From Flavivirga jejuensis (GTDB taxonomy: Bacteria > Bacteroidota > Bacteroidia > Flavobacteriales > Flavobacteriaceae), in assembly GCF_030540765.1 (NCBI RefSeq), contig NZ_JAUOEL010000002.1, positions 1 through 64,000 of the forward strand: a stretch of DNA of 64,000 nucleotides, read 5' to 3'. A program made the translations under genes and the position numbers. The notes beneath the pieces are model-generated. The model ran no database searches. It was not told the DNA's origin and saw only the letters and a list, made by a program, of their open reading frames with translations. Shown one piece after another: positions 1-12,600 of this stretch (the first letter of the stretch is position 1; the number at the start of each line of letters is the position of its first letter).

Positions 1-3000
1 AACTACTGGCATGTGATATTGAACACTGCCTTCTAACTGATCGATAAACCATAGGCGTTCCTGACTGAAGGACAAAGGTATTTTACCTGTTTTGGGCTCT
101 GATACAATCGCAGGTAATACATCCCCCTGGGACTGCGTTCCGATATGAAGCCCTAAAGAAGCAATGGTTGTATGATTAAAAATATCACGGATAGAAACCG
201 ATACTTCCAGCTTCTTTCGTATCATAGATACTAAACGTGTCGCTAATAAAGAATGCCCGCCTAAATCAAAAAAATTATCATAAACTCCTATCTTTTTCAA
301 GCCTAATAAAGCTTGCCAAATAACCGTGAGTTCCCTTTCTGTTTCATTGCGATATTCTACATACTCTGCTACTGATAACCCTGAATCGGTAGGATCTGGT
401 AATTCCTTTTTTGAGATCTTGCCATTTGAGGTTAAGGGCATTGATTCCAAATTAACCCATAATTGAGGAATCATGTACTCTGGTAAACGTTGTTTTAAAA
501 ACTCCTGGATCTTATGTTTATCAAAAGCTTTGCTACTTACTACATAGCCGATCAAACGATTCATTCCCTGATCATCTTCTCTAGACAATACACAACAACT
601 TTTTATACCTGCTAATTCGGATAAAACATTCTCTATCTCTCCTAATTCTATACGATACCCTCGTATTTTTACCTGATCATCCTTACGACCTAAAAACTCC
701 AAAGTGCCATCTGCTAACCAACGTGCCAAATCTCCGGTACGGTACATCCGATCTCCTGAAATAAAGGGATCCAATACAAATTTATCCGAGGTTAATTCTG
801 GATTGTTTACATAACCGCGTGCAACCGCCACACCAGAAAAACATAATTCTCCAACAACGCCTATAGGAACCAAAGCATCATTTCTATCTAAAATGGAAGC
901 TCTCACATTACCAATAGGTTTTCCTATACTTATTTTTTCAGAAGCTTTTAACTGCTGTGCTGTAACCCATATTGTCGCTTCTGTTGGCCCATATAAATTC
1001 CAAACCGTATCACTAACCGCTGTGAGTTTATTTTTCAAGTCTTCTTTTATCGCTTCTCCTCCACATAAAACGGTAACATTTTCATCATTATTCCAGTCAC
1101 TACTCATCAACATCTGCCAAGTAGAAGGAGTTGCTTGCATAAATTCAGGTCTATATTTTGTTATTGCTGCTTTCAGCTTATCTGCATCAAATGTCGACTC
1201 TTCATCTAATAAAATTGTTTTTGCTCCCTGAATAATAGGCGCAAATAATTCTAAATAAAAAATATCAAATGTATAGGTAGTTACTGACAGTAATGATTTT
1301 AATCCTCCCAAATGAAGTTTTTCAATCATAGCACATAAAAAATTAACGACACTTTTATGTTCAATCATAACACCTTTGGGTCTTCCTGTAGATCCTGAGG
1401 TATAAATAACATAGGCCAAATGATTGGCTGTTATTTTAACAGATGGTTTTTCTATCGCTTCTTTTGCTATAATACCCCAATCCTTATCCAATAAAATAAC
1501 ACGAACACTTTGTTTTTCAAAAAAACTTGTTGCTTCATTTTCTTTACTCAATACTAAAGAAATACTAGCATCTTCTAGAATATAAGAAACTCTATCCTTT
1601 GGATAATCGGGAGCAATCGGAACATAGGCCCTTCCCGATTTTAAGACCCCAAAAATCCCAATGATCATTTCTAATGATCTATTCATACAAATTCCAATTA
1701 ATTCTTCCTGCTTTACCTCATTTTTATTAAGATAGTTGGCTAATTGATTCGCTCGCCTATCTAATTCGCGATATGTAATAGTATCTTGTTCAAAAACTAC
1801 AGCAACTTTATTTGGAGTTTTTTGAGCTTGTTCTTCAAAAAGCTCAGCGAGCGTTTTATCTAAAGGGTATAACTTTTTTGTCGTATTAAATTCTTTTAAT
1901 AATCGTTCTTTTTCAGATGGTGCCAACATTGCTATCGTATCTATCGAACGATTCCGATCTTCAATAAAACCAATTATTAATGCCTTATAATGTTGTGCTA
2001 GTTGTTCTATAGTTTCTTCGCTAAACAATGCTGTTGCATAGGTGAAATTTAATCCAAGGCCAGTGGTCGTTTCCGTGATTGTTAATGTAAGATCAAATGA
2101 AGAAGTACTTGTTTCATAAGGATATGGACTCACATCGAGACCAGACAATGTTATTCCTTCATTATTTGTATCATCTTGTAAAGTAAACATAACCTGAAAC
2201 AGAGGTGTCATACTCATATCTCTAGTCACTATAATACGATCCACTACTTTTTCAAAAGGCGCTTGTTGATGATCATACGCCTCTAAAGTTGTTCTTTTCA
2301 CCTGTTGCAATACTTCTCTAAATGACATGTTATGATGTATATCACTTCTCAAAGCCAAGGTATTGGCAAAAAAACCAATTATTCCTTCAGACGCTAATTG
2401 TGTTCTATTCGCTATCGGAGTCCCTACACAAATATCATGTTGTCCACTATATCGATATAAAAGCACTTTGAATATAGACAACAACCCCATAAATATAGTT
2501 ACTCCTTCTTCTTTACAAATCTCTTTTAAATCCTTATTGGTTTTAACATCTAAAGAGATTGTTATATCCGCTCCATTTGTATTCTGAATTGACGGACGAA
2601 TATAATCAGTTGGTAAAACCAACGGAGGGACTTCTTTTAACTTATTCTCCCAATAAGAAAGCTCATTATCTAATATGTTTCCTTCTATATGCGTTCTTTG
2701 CCATATAGCATAATCCTTATATTGGATTGGTAAAGGAAGTAAGCTCGTTGTTCTATTTTCTTTTAAAGACGTATATAATTCTAGAAATTCTTTAATTAAA
2801 ATTCCATTAGACCATCCATCACTGGCAATATGATGAAATACTCCTATGAGTATATAATTATCATCTCCCAACTCATATAAACACACTCGAAACAAATAAT
2901 CAGTAGATAAGTCAAACGGTTTAGATACAACTTCTTTAAGTTTCTTTCCAATATCATCTATAGAAACATCTAAAATTTCATGTTCCATACGCCAATTTTT

Positions 3001-6000
3001 AGCAGAAATAATCTCTTGATATCCCACTCCTTCTTCAGATTTAATTACGGTTCGTAATGACTCATGTCTGGATATTATCTGATGTAATGATTGTGTTAAT
3101 TTATGGGTATCTAAATCTCCTGTAAGACGTAGTATCATAGGGATGTGATATGGGACGCTTCCTTCTAATTGATCTATAAACCATAAGCGCTCTTGACTAA
3201 AAGACAAGGGGATACGTGTTGTTATCTCTTGGGGAACTAGCGTTGGTAAGATCGTTCCCTTGTCTTGACCAAGCATATGTGTTTTTAAGCTCTCAATGGT
3301 TGGGTAAGTAAAGATATCTTTGATATCTAAAGCAATTTCCATTTTTTTGTGTATCACCGATACTAAACGAGTTGCTAATAAAGAATGCCCTCCTAGATCA
3401 AAGAAATTATCTTGTACTCCCACTTTATCAATGTTAAGTATCCCTTGCCAAATACCAACTAGTTCTTCTTCCATTTTATCTCGCGCTGCTACATAAACCG
3501 CAGTAGAAAGATCGGATAATTCGAAATCTGACAATGCCTTTCTATCTACCTTTCCATTACTTGTTAAAGGAATTTCATCAAGAACTACCCATAATTGAGG
3601 CACCATGTATTCGGGCAATTTCTTTTTTAGTGCTTCTTGCAGCTCCCGCTTATCAAGCTTTCCTTCTATCACTATATATCCTATTAATTGCTGGCTTCCT
3701 CCTGTATCTGTTCTTGCCAAAACACAGTTTCCTAGTATTTCTGATTGTTCGGATAATATCGTTTCTATCTCTCCTAACTCGATTCGATACCCTCTAATTT
3801 TCACCTGTTGATCAGACCTACCTATATATTCTATATTGCCATCGGCTAACCAACGGGCAACATCTCCCGTATCATACATGCGTCCAACTTCAACAAATGG
3901 GTTTTTAATGAATCGCTCTTTTGTCAGAAGTTCTTTATTGAGATACCCTCTGGCTACCTGAGCTCCTCCAATATAAAGATTTCCAGAAACTCCTATCGGT
4001 ACAATACGGTGTTTCTTATCTAAAATATACAGGCTTGTATTAGCTACTGGTTTACCTATCGGAATTTTAAATAACTGCTTATTTTTTGGTATTTGCCACG
4101 AAGTAACATCTATTGCTGCTTCTGTAGGGCCGTATAAATTATCTAAACGAACCTCAGGGAATTTTTCTCTGAATAAATTCACCTGATCCAAACGAAGCGC
4201 TTCCCCACTACATAAAACTGTTTTTAAAGATTCGCAATCTCCACGGCTTACCTCTAATAAAAAGATCCAAAGCATGGAAGGTACAAAATGAAGCGTCGTA
4301 ACTTTATAAGTATCTATCACCTCTTTTAAGTATCTAATATCTTTATGACCTTCGGGACGTAAAAATACCAGAGGCACTCCAGCTATCAAAGGCCAGAACA
4401 ATTCCCATACAGAAACATCAAAACAAAAAGTTGTTTTCTGTAATACCACATCTTTTCCTGCTTCTAACTGATAATGTTCCTGAGTCCATAAAAGACGATT
4501 TACAATCCCTCTATGCTCATTCATTACTCCTTTTGGTTTACCCGTACTTCCTGATGTATAAATTACATAGGCCAGATTATCAGGGCGAAGTATCACATGA
4601 TTAGCATCCTTTGGAAACTCACTAATTAGCAAAAAACCTGATATATTGATACAGCTAACACCTTCTTTTATTGACTGTAATACCTTTTCTGATCGATGGT
4701 CACATACAATCATTTTAGAAGCAGTATCGTCCAAAATATACCGTATCCGTTCTTCTGGATAATCTGGATCTATAGGTACATACGCGGCTCCAGATTTTAA
4801 AATGCCCAATATTCCAATCATCATGGACAATGAACGATCCAAACAAATTCCAATTAAAGACTCTGTTACAACTCCTTGTGCCATCAGGTAATGCGCTAAT
4901 TGATTAGAATGTTCATCTAATTCTTTATAGGTAAACTCCTCTTCTTCAAAAATTACAGCAACTGCATCTGGAGTTTGTGTCACTTGATTTTGAATTAAAT
5001 CTAACAAGGTTTTATCTTTTGGATAAGAAACTGAGGTTAAATTAAATTCTAGTAACCGTTCCTTCTCTTTTTGAGAAACAATATCAATATCTGCTATCTT
5101 ACTTTTTTCAGACAATTCCATGAATTGTTCCAGTACTGTTCTAAAATGTTCTTGAATCAACGAAACATCAGAAGAGGCTAATACCTGCTCATTATACGTG
5201 AATTTTATATCCAATACAGTTCCCAACCCTATAGTTAAGGTTAAAAGATAGCTTGTTTGCTCATTCGCTTCAACATACTTGTATTTTAATAATGTTTGCT
5301 CTTTCTTAAGTGCTTCTTTTACTGGGTAATTTTCGAATACAACAAGACTATCAAACAACGGACCTTTTAAACCACTTAAATGTTGAATCTTAGCAAGATT
5401 CGTATACTGGTGTTCTCTGGCTTCGGTATGTCCTAATTGCAGTTCTGACAGCCATTCTAAGATGAATTGTTCCTCTTCTATCGCGGTATGCAACGGCAGA
5501 GTATTGATATATAACCCTACTCGTTCTTCAGCTCTTTCTAATGTTTTAGGACGCCCCGAAACGGTCACTCCATATACTACATTTTTATTCCCCGTATAAT
5601 TAGCTAGTAATAATGCCCAAGCTCCTTGAACAACTGTATTTACTGTAATATGGTTCCGTCTAGCATAAGCTACCAATTGAGAAGTAAAAACTGAATCAAA
5701 AGACAAAAACTCATTCTTATAATCCTCTACAATCCTCAATTTTGAAGTTATTTTTTTTGAAAAAGGCATTAAAGAAGGAGCTGTTAATCCTTCCAAATAT
5801 GTTTTCCAAAAATGCTCTTCTTTTTCAACATTTTTACTTGCGATATATTTTACATAATCCTCATATGTATCGATTATTTTTTCAGGGGGAATTCCTCCTT
5901 TATAAAATACTTCATATGCCTGTAAAAACTCTCCTAAAACAATTGATAGTGACCACCCATCCATTAAAATATGATGATTTGTAAAAATCATTTTATATGA

Positions 6001-6594
6001 TGTATCTCCTGTTTTTATAAGTGTAATTCGCAATAGAGGAATTTCATCAAACGTAAAACCCGCTGCTCTATCAGACATCAAAAAAGAATTCAATTTCATA
6101 GTCCGTTCTGACGGAGGATCCTTACTGTAATCTAACTCTTTAAAAGGTAAAGCTACATCTTCATAAACTCGCTGTACAGGGATACTAAACTCTTTATGAA
6201 AAAATGCAGTTCTTAATATACTATGATTTTTAAAAACATACGCCCAGGAAGACTTCATAATCTGAACATCAACCCCGCTTATAAAATCGATCGCCAATTG
6301 TACTGTATAAGCATTAGAGTCTTTATCATAAAGCCCATGAAACAACATCCCTTCTTGAAGCGGACTTAATTTATACAATATATTAGATGACTTTTTAGCC
6401 CTCTTCTCATTTTGTAAAAAATCTACTAATTCCTCTTTATGTTTCCTTAAAAACCCTTTTATATCTTCTTTATCTTCTTTAAAATCATACGAATCACCTT
6501 CTGAACTATTTTTACTTTTTTTCAATATGAGTTCTCCTTCTTTTTCAATCAAAAAGAAATGCAAGCCTTTTAACTTCTCTATAAAACTTTCCAT
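1..6594 (-). CDS. Nonribosomal peptide synthetase, second subunit (3' part beyond window): docking-C-A(Ser)-PCP-C-A(Gly)-PCP-C...
   Basis: The frame is open from an ATG at 6594 to the window edge, about 2198 codons, and starts 12 nt after the stop of the upstream NRPS, so the two are cotranscribed. Residues 1-60 resemble a TubC-type N-terminal docking domain (start MESFIEKLKG, end EELVDFLQ). A condensation domain of DCL type (LSPLQEGMLFHGLY; HHILMDGWS) spans about 70-500, as expected after an upstream epimerase. The first A domain (about 520-1020) has specificity residues DVWHLSLIDK, the classical serine code. A PCP follows (LGGHSLLATR, Ser near 1068), then an LCL C domain (about 1120-1560, HHIASDGWS). 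The second A domain (about 1575-2065) gives DILQLGLIWK, the glycine code. Another PCP (Ser near 2113) and the start of a third C domain (SFSQERLWFIDQLEG) end at the window edge. Domain order is seen directly; substrates are inferred from Stachelhaus positions aligned by eye. The release domain is not in view. Confidence 0.95.
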   Translation of the reverse strand, partial: MESFIEKLKGLHFFLIEKEGELILKKSKNSSEGDSYDFKEDKEDIKGFLRKHKEELVDFLQNEKRAKKSSNILYKLSPLQEGMLFHGLYDKDSNAYTVQLAIDFISGVDVQIMKSSWAYVFKNHSILRTAFFHKEFSIPVQRVYEDVALPFKELDYSKDPPSERTMKLNSFLMSDRAAGFTFDEIPLLRITLIKTGDTSYKMIFTNHHILMDGWSLSIVLGEFLQAYEVFYKGGIPPEKIIDTYEDYVKYIASKNVEKEEHFWKTYLEGLTAPSLMPFSKKITSKLRIVEDYKNEFLSFDSVFTSQLVAYARRNHITVNTVVQGAWALLLANYTGNKNVVYGVTVSGRPKTLERAEERVGLYINTLPLHTAIEEEQFILEWLSELQLGHTEAREHQYTNLAKIQHLSGLKGPLFDSLVVFENYPVKEALKKEQTLLKYKYVEANEQTSYLLTLTIGLGTVLDIKFTYNEQVLASSDVSLIQEHFRTVLEQFMELSEKSKIADIDIVSQKEKERLLEFNLTSVSYPKDKTLLDLIQNQVTQTPDAVAVIFEEEEFTYKELDEHSNQLAHYLMAQGVVTESLIGICLDRSLSMMIGILGILKSGAAYVPIDPDYPEERIRYILDDTASKMIVCDHRSEKVLQSIKEGVSCINISGFLLISEFPKDANHVILRPDNLAYVIYTSGSTGKPKGVMNEHRGIVNRLLWTQEHYQLEAGKDVVLQKTTFCFDVSVWELFWPLIAGVPLVFLRPEGHKDIRYLKEVIDTYKVTTLHFVPSMLWIFLLEVSRGDCESLKTVLCSGEALRLDQVNLFREKFPEVRLDNLYGPTEAAIDVTSWQIPKNKQLFKIPIGKPVANTSLYILDKKHRIVPIGVSGNLYIGGAQVARGYLNKELLTKERFIKNPFVEVGRMYDTGDVARWLADGNIEYIGRSDQQVKIRGYRIELGEIETILSEQSEILGNCVLARTDTGGSQQLIGYIVIEGKLDKRELQEALKKKLPEYMVPQLWVVLDEIPLTSNGKVDRKALSDFELSDLSTAVYVAARDKMEEELVGIWQGILNIDKVGVQDNFFDLGGHSLLATRLVSVIHKKMEIALDIKDIFTYPTIESLKTHMLGQDKGTILPTLVPQEITTRIPLSFSQERLWFIDQLEGSVPYHIPMILRLTGDLDTHKLTQSLHQIISRHESLRTVIKSEEGVGYQEIISAKNWRMEHEILDVSIDDIGKKLKEVVSKPFDLSTDYLFRVCLYELGDDNYILIGVFHHIASDGWSNGILIKEFLELYTSLKENRTTSLLPLPIQYKDYAIWQRTHIEGNILDNELSYWENKLKEVPPLVLPTDYIRPSIQNTNGADITISLDVKTNKDLKEICKEEGVTIFMGLLSIFKVLLYRYSGQHDICVGTPIANRTQLASEGIIGFFANTLALRSDIHHNMSFREVLQQVKRTTLEAYDHQQAPFEKVVDRIIVTRDMSMTPLFQVMFTLQDDTNNEGITLSGLDVSPYPYETSTSSFDLTLTITETTTGLGLNFTYATALFSEETIEQLAQHYKALIIGFIEDRNRSIDTIAMLAPSEKERLLKEFNTTKKLYPLDKTLAELFEEQAQKTPNKVAVVFEQDTITYRELDRRANQLANYLNKNEVKQEELIGICMNRSLEMIIGIFGVLKSGRAYVPIAPDYPKDRVSYILEDASISLVLSKENEATSFFEKQSVRVILLDKDWGIIAKEAIEKPSVKITANHLAYVIYTSGSTGRPKGVMIEHKSVVNFLCAMIEKLHLGGLKSLLSVTTYTFDIFYLELFAPIIQGAKTILLDEESTFDADKLKAAITKYRPEFMQATPSTWQMLMSSDWNNDENVTVLCGGEAIKEDLKNKLTAVSDTVWNLYGPTEATIWVTAQQLKASEKISIGKPIGNVRASILDRNDALVPIGVVGELCFSGVAVARGYVNNPELTSDKFVLDPFISGDRMYRTGDLARWLADGTLEFLGRKDDQVKIRGYRIELGEIENVLSELAGIKSCCVLSREDDQGMNRLIGYVVSSKAFDKHKIQEFLKQRLPEYMIPQLWVNLESMPLTSNGKISKKELPDPTDSGLSVAEYVEYRNETERELTVIWQALLGLKKIGVYDNFFDLGGHSLLATRLVSMIRKKLEVSVSIRDIFNHTTIASLGLHIGTQSQGDVLPAIVSEPKTGKIPLSFSQERLWFIDQLEGSVQYHMPVV

Positions 6595-6606
6595 ATGAAT
6601 GCGCTA

Positions 6607-9600
6607 TTATATTTTAAAAATTTCTTCTGAATCTGAGGTGGTTTCTCCTTCAAAAAATGCATCTAATTCTGTTATCTCAATTTCCTTTTCCAATCCATAG
6701 TCAGAAGGAGTAAAATCTCTATTTTTTTGATTCTTACAGTGATTTATAATTGTCTTGATATTAGAGAGGTACTGATTTGCTAATTTTTTAATCGTTTCTG
6801 GTTTGTATTCTTTCTCGGAATAGCTCCATTCTAATTGCAATTGTCCTCCTGTAACAGAACTGTTAATTTCTAGTTTATTAGTAAAAGGAATGCTATCCCC
6901 TATTGGCGTTCCACAAGATTCTAGAGCAATATCAAACCAGCTTTCATTCGTTGTTAAATTGTCCAATTGTCCGAGATAATTGAACAATATATCCCATTGT
7001 ATTTTTGATATACGTTTCCGAACTTCTTCTGATGGATGTAGATTTAGCAACGCACCATACCCCAGTCCTTTATCAGGAATTTTACGTAATTGTTCTTTAA
7101 TTGATTTTATTAAATTCCCTAAAGCTCCTTTTGACTCATCAATAAGAGATACCGGATAAACATTTGTAAACCAACCAATTGTATTACTAACATCTACTTC
7201 ATCAGAAATATCTTCTCTTCCATGTCCTTCCAAACCAATCATCACTTTGTTTTTACCTGACCAACCATGTATTGTCATTACTAAGCAACTTATCAAGATG
7301 TCCTCGATTTCTGTTCCATAACTTTGGTGAATTTCTTTTAGTAAAGCCGTCGTATTCTCAGTATCCAATGTGTTTTTATAATTCGCTACATCATTTCGAT
7401 TAGAAACCTCTCCTTTTAGATCTGTTGGAATAGGCATGTAATCCATACTCATAGATGACCAATAAGACTGCTGCGCTAGCACTGAATTTTTATTTGTATA
7501 CGCTTTCAAAGCCTGTACCCATTCTCGATAAGAGCTCCCTTTCTTTCCTAAATCAACTTCTGTCTCTTGAGTCGTTTCAGTTTTTTTTAAAATACGTCCA
7601 AAATCATCCAATAAGATTCGCCATGAAACACCATCGATGATTAAATGGTTTGCCAAAAGAAATAGTCTATCATCATGTATATGACAAGGCGTTTTAATAA
7701 GAACTACAGTAAACAATTGTTCTTTATGAGATGATAACCGCTTCTGATAGTGCTCACAAATAACAGTAATTGATGTTTCACAAAATGCTTCTTCTGTTTC
7801 TACCACAGTATTCCAATCTACAACCTCAACGACACTTACTTTATCTCCATAAGTTTGAATCCATTGTGCTCCTTTCTGTTCATACATAAAACGTAAAGCA
7901 TCATGGTGAGTAGTCAATACCTCCAACGTTTTTCTCAATGATGCTTCATTAATATCCTTTGAGATGGCTAACAAAACAGCTTGATTAAAATGTGCTCCTT
8001 CCGAATAAATCTCATCAAAATACCATTGTTGTATAGGCAGCAAATCACTCTGACCTGTCAGAAATCCTTGTTCACCAATTATTTCTCCTATTCCTGAAGC
8101 GATATAACTTGTCAATCCAGAAATTGTCTGGTATTCGAAAAGATCCCTTGGCTGTATCGCATAGCCTATCCGGCTCATTCTACTTACCACTTGAATAGTA
8201 ATAATCGAATCTCCTCCTAATTCAAAGAAATTATCGTGAACTCCTATTTCCGATACTCCCAATAACTCCTGCCAAACAATAGCTATTTGTTTTTCTAATT
8301 CATTTCTGGGAGCTACATAAGATTCTTTAAGAGATAAAGACATATCCAAATCAGGAAGTGCTTTTTTATCAATTTTCCCATTAGAAGTTAATGGCATTAT
8401 TTCTAATGGCATCCATAAAACTGGAATCATATATTCTGGTAGGCTCAACTTTAGTTCCTGTTTGACAGCTTTCATATCAAACTCACCTTCAACAACTACA
8501 TAACCAACTAATTGTTTTGTTTCTTGAGCATCTTCCTTTACAATAACACAGCAACTCTCTATATCTGCAACTTTTAATAATGCTGTTTCAATCTCTCCTA
8601 ATTCAATACGATACCCTCTTATTTTTACCTGATCATCTGTTCTTCCAACAAATGCTATTCTACCATCTGGTAACCATCTTGCCAAATCTCCTGTTCGGTA
8701 CATTCGTTTTCCTGCAACAAATGGATTCGGAACAAATTTTTCTTTAGTTAATTCTTCTCTATTCAAGTAACCATTTGATAAACCAACTCCAGAAATACAT
8801 AATTCCCCTACTACTCCTCTAGGAACAAGTTGTTGTTGCTCATCAAGTATATAAATCTGTGTATTTGATACAGGACAACCAATATCTATAACTTCATTTT
8901 CCTGTACTTTTGATACAGATGCCCAAACAGTACATTCTGTAGGACCATATTCATTATACATGGCAACAGAACGATACAACTCATAATGTTTTTCTACAAC
9001 TTTTTTATTAAGTTTTTCTCCTCCTACAATGACTCCCCTAAGTTGAGTGTTATTTAATACCTCTTCATTTAATAAAAAGTTATAATAGGAGGAAACACAT
9101 AATAGTAAATCAACATTTTGCTGCAGTAATTTTTTCATTTGCGAAGCATCATGAATAGCTTCTTTTGAAGGTATTATAAGCCGTCCTCCTGTTAACAAGG
9201 TTCCAAAAATAACAGATACTGATGGGTCAAAAACAAATGAAGGAAGTAAAAGCATTCCTTCTACAGAACCATAATAAGCAATCTTTGAAAAGGCTAAGCC
9301 AGTCAAATTAGCATGTGTAACCATTACTCCTTTTGGATTTCCTGTAGACCCAGAGGTATAAATGATATACGCTAAATATTCTGGCGATAAAAATTGAGGA
9401 ATTCTATCTGAAGATTCTGCTTCAATTTTATTCCAGTCTGTATCCAACAATGTAAGTTCAATGGCTTTTTTATCTTTCCATAATTCTATATGGATCGCAC
9501 TAGAAATTACAAAACATATTTCTGCATCTTCTAGAATATAGGCGATTCTATCTTCTGGATAATCTGGATCTATAGGAACATAGGTTCCTTTAGCTTTTAG

Positions 9601-12600
9601 AATACCTAAGATTCCAACAATCATTTCCAGAGAACGCCCAATACAAATACCAACTAAGCTATTTTCTTTAACTCCTTGTTTTTGTAAGTATCTGGCCAAT
9701 TGATTGGTCTTTTTATCCAATTCTATATAGGTAAGCGCTGTATCTTGAAAAACTACTGCAATCGCATCGGGCGTATTTTCAACTTGTTTATAAAACAAAT
9801 CAAGGACAGTTGTTTGATGTGGATAATCCAGTTTTGTCTCATTAAATACAGTAAGTAACTGGTGTTTTTCTGAGGCCGTTATCATAGTAACATTTCCTAT
9901 ATACTCTTTTGTGTTTTCTATCAAATGGTATAGTAACATTTTATAATGCTCTGCCATCTGTCTAATTGTATCCTCTCTAAAAAGATCTGTACAATACGTC
10001 ATATTTAACAAAATGCCAGACTCATTTTCTATTGCCGCAAGTGTAATATCATATTTGGAATTATCTACTTCATATGGCATATTCGTTATTGTAAGCCCCT
10101 CTAAATTAATTGCTTCCTGAGGCGTATTTTGTAATACAAACATTACCTGAAACAAAGGACTCATACTTCGATCTCTCACCTCAACGACACTATCTACCAC
10201 CTTTTCAAAAGGAGCCTGTTGATGTTCATATGCTTCTAGTGTATTCTCTTTAACCTGTTGAAGAATATCACTAATACTCGGATTTCCTGATAGATCACTT
10301 CTCAATGCCAGAGTATTCACAAAAAACCCTATCAATGCTTCAGATTCTTCTCTGGTTCTGTTAGCGATTGGACTTCCAACACAAATATCCTTCTGCCCAC
10401 TATATTTATATAACAATATTTTAAAAGCTGCTAGTAGTAACATAAACAGCGTTACTTCTTCCTCTTTACATATTATATCTAAAGAGTTACTTAGTTCGGT
10501 ATCCAATGAAAAAGTAAAACTATTTCCCTTTGTACTTTGAATAGCAGGACGAGGAAAATCTAATGGTAATACCAGAGAAGACACACCTCTTAGTTTTTGG
10601 TTCCAATACGCTAATTGTTTTTCTAATACTGTGCCTTCTATATAATTTCGTTGCCATATAGCATAATCTGCATATTGGATTGATAAAGGAGTAAGAGGAT
10701 TTATTTTCCCATTTTTGTAGCCATCATACAATGTAATTAATTCTTTAATCAGAATACTATTGGACCATCCATCTGTTGCAATATGATGAAACGCTCCTGC
10801 CAGAATATATTCATTTTCATCAACTTCATATAAACGCATTCGAAGCATAAAATCCTGAGATAAATCAAAAGGTTTAGAAACAAACTCATGAATAAGCTGT
10901 TCTTGATTTTCTAATACAAGTGCTTCTACGGTATCTAAACTCCAGGTATCAGCTGCTCTAACCTCCTGATATCCTTTTCCATCTTCTGTTTTGATTACAG
11001 TACGTAATATTTCGTGTCGTTGTACAATTTCTTTCAATGCGTCTTCTAGAAATTGAATATCCAATACTCCTGTTAATTTTAGAACTACTGGCATATTATA
11101 ATCTAACGTTCCTTCTAACTGATCAATAAACCATAAGCGTTCCTGACTAAAAGATAGTGGCAATTGTCCTTCTCTTTGCTGTGGTACTATACGTGGAAAA
11201 TGCTCTTGTTTATTTTGTGTACTGATATAAAAACTCAATCTGGCTATCGTAGGATATGTAAAAATATCACGAATCGTTACTTCTTTGAGCATCTCTTTAC
11301 GAATTATAGAAACCATTCGAGTAGCTAACAAAGAATGACCTCCCAAATCAAAAAAGTCATCAATAACTCCTACTTTTTCTCTTTCAAGTAATTCCTGCCA
11401 GATCGCAACTAATTGCTCTTCTGTTTCATTTCTTGCTTCTGTATATAAACTAGTGATATCCTCATTATGATTAAAATCTGGAAGCGCTTTCTTATCTACC
11501 TTTCCATTACTTGTTATTGGCATTTCATCCAAAAAAACCCAAAACTGAGGAATCATATAGTCTGGTAATTTTGATGCTAACTGTTCTTTAATATCAAGTA
11601 CCTCAATCCCCCTAGTCGCTACCACATAACTTACTAAAAAAGAATTCCCTTTCTTATCTTTTTTAACAATAACACTACAGCTATCTATATAGGTTTCTGC
11701 TGCTATTACATGTGCTATCTCCCCTAATTCGATTCGATAACCACGTATTTTAACTTGATCATCTTTTCTACCTATAAATTCAATATTTCCATTAAATTGC
11801 ATTCTTACCAAATCTCCCGTACGATACATCCGCTCACCTTCTACAAAGGGGTTTTCTACAAATGCTTTTGCTGTTAGTTCTTCTTGGTTTAAATATCCTC
11901 TTGCCAAACCTTTTCCTGCAACACACAGTTCTCCTATTATTCCTTGAGGTTGTAATTCTAATTCATCTGATAATACATAAACTTTTGTATTATGTATAGG
12001 TCTCCCAATAGGAACATTCGTATCAATTTCTCCTTCAAAAATGGTAGCACATATACTCGTCTCGGTAGGTCCATAGGCATTGCAATAGATCCCGTATTTA
12101 GAAAATTCCTTTACCTTGGCTAAAGGAGCTTGTTCCCCAGCAGTAACTAAAGTTTTTATCCCTTTCAGGTCATCTATCGCTATTATTTCTAGAAATGCAG
12201 GAGGAATTGTTGCCCAAGAAATAGAGTGTTTCTTTATAAAATCAACAAAATAATCCTTGTCCGATTTATAGGCTTCTTCTATAATAACCAGTTTTGCGCC
12301 AGCTAATAATGACACAAATATTTCTGAGATGGAAGCATCAAAAGATTGGTTAGCAAATTGAAGACAGGCTTCTTTTTCTAAAATATGAAAAGCTGTAATC
12401 TGAGAAACTATGGTATTCACAATTCCCTCATGCTCAATCATCACCCCTTTTGGTTTCCCAGTAGATCCAGAAGTATAAATCACATAGGATAGCATATGTT
12501 TTTTTACTTCAATTTTTGGAATATTAGTATGTATATGATTCGAAATTTGATCATATTTCTTTAAAAACTCAGTATCGATAACAATACTACAATTACTATC

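Noticed and set aside
893-1231. Plus-strand open frame inside the NRPS gene
   Set aside because: It is antisense to an A domain whose minus-strand reading keeps all core motifs. The same holds for the other plus-strand frames across 1-27159.
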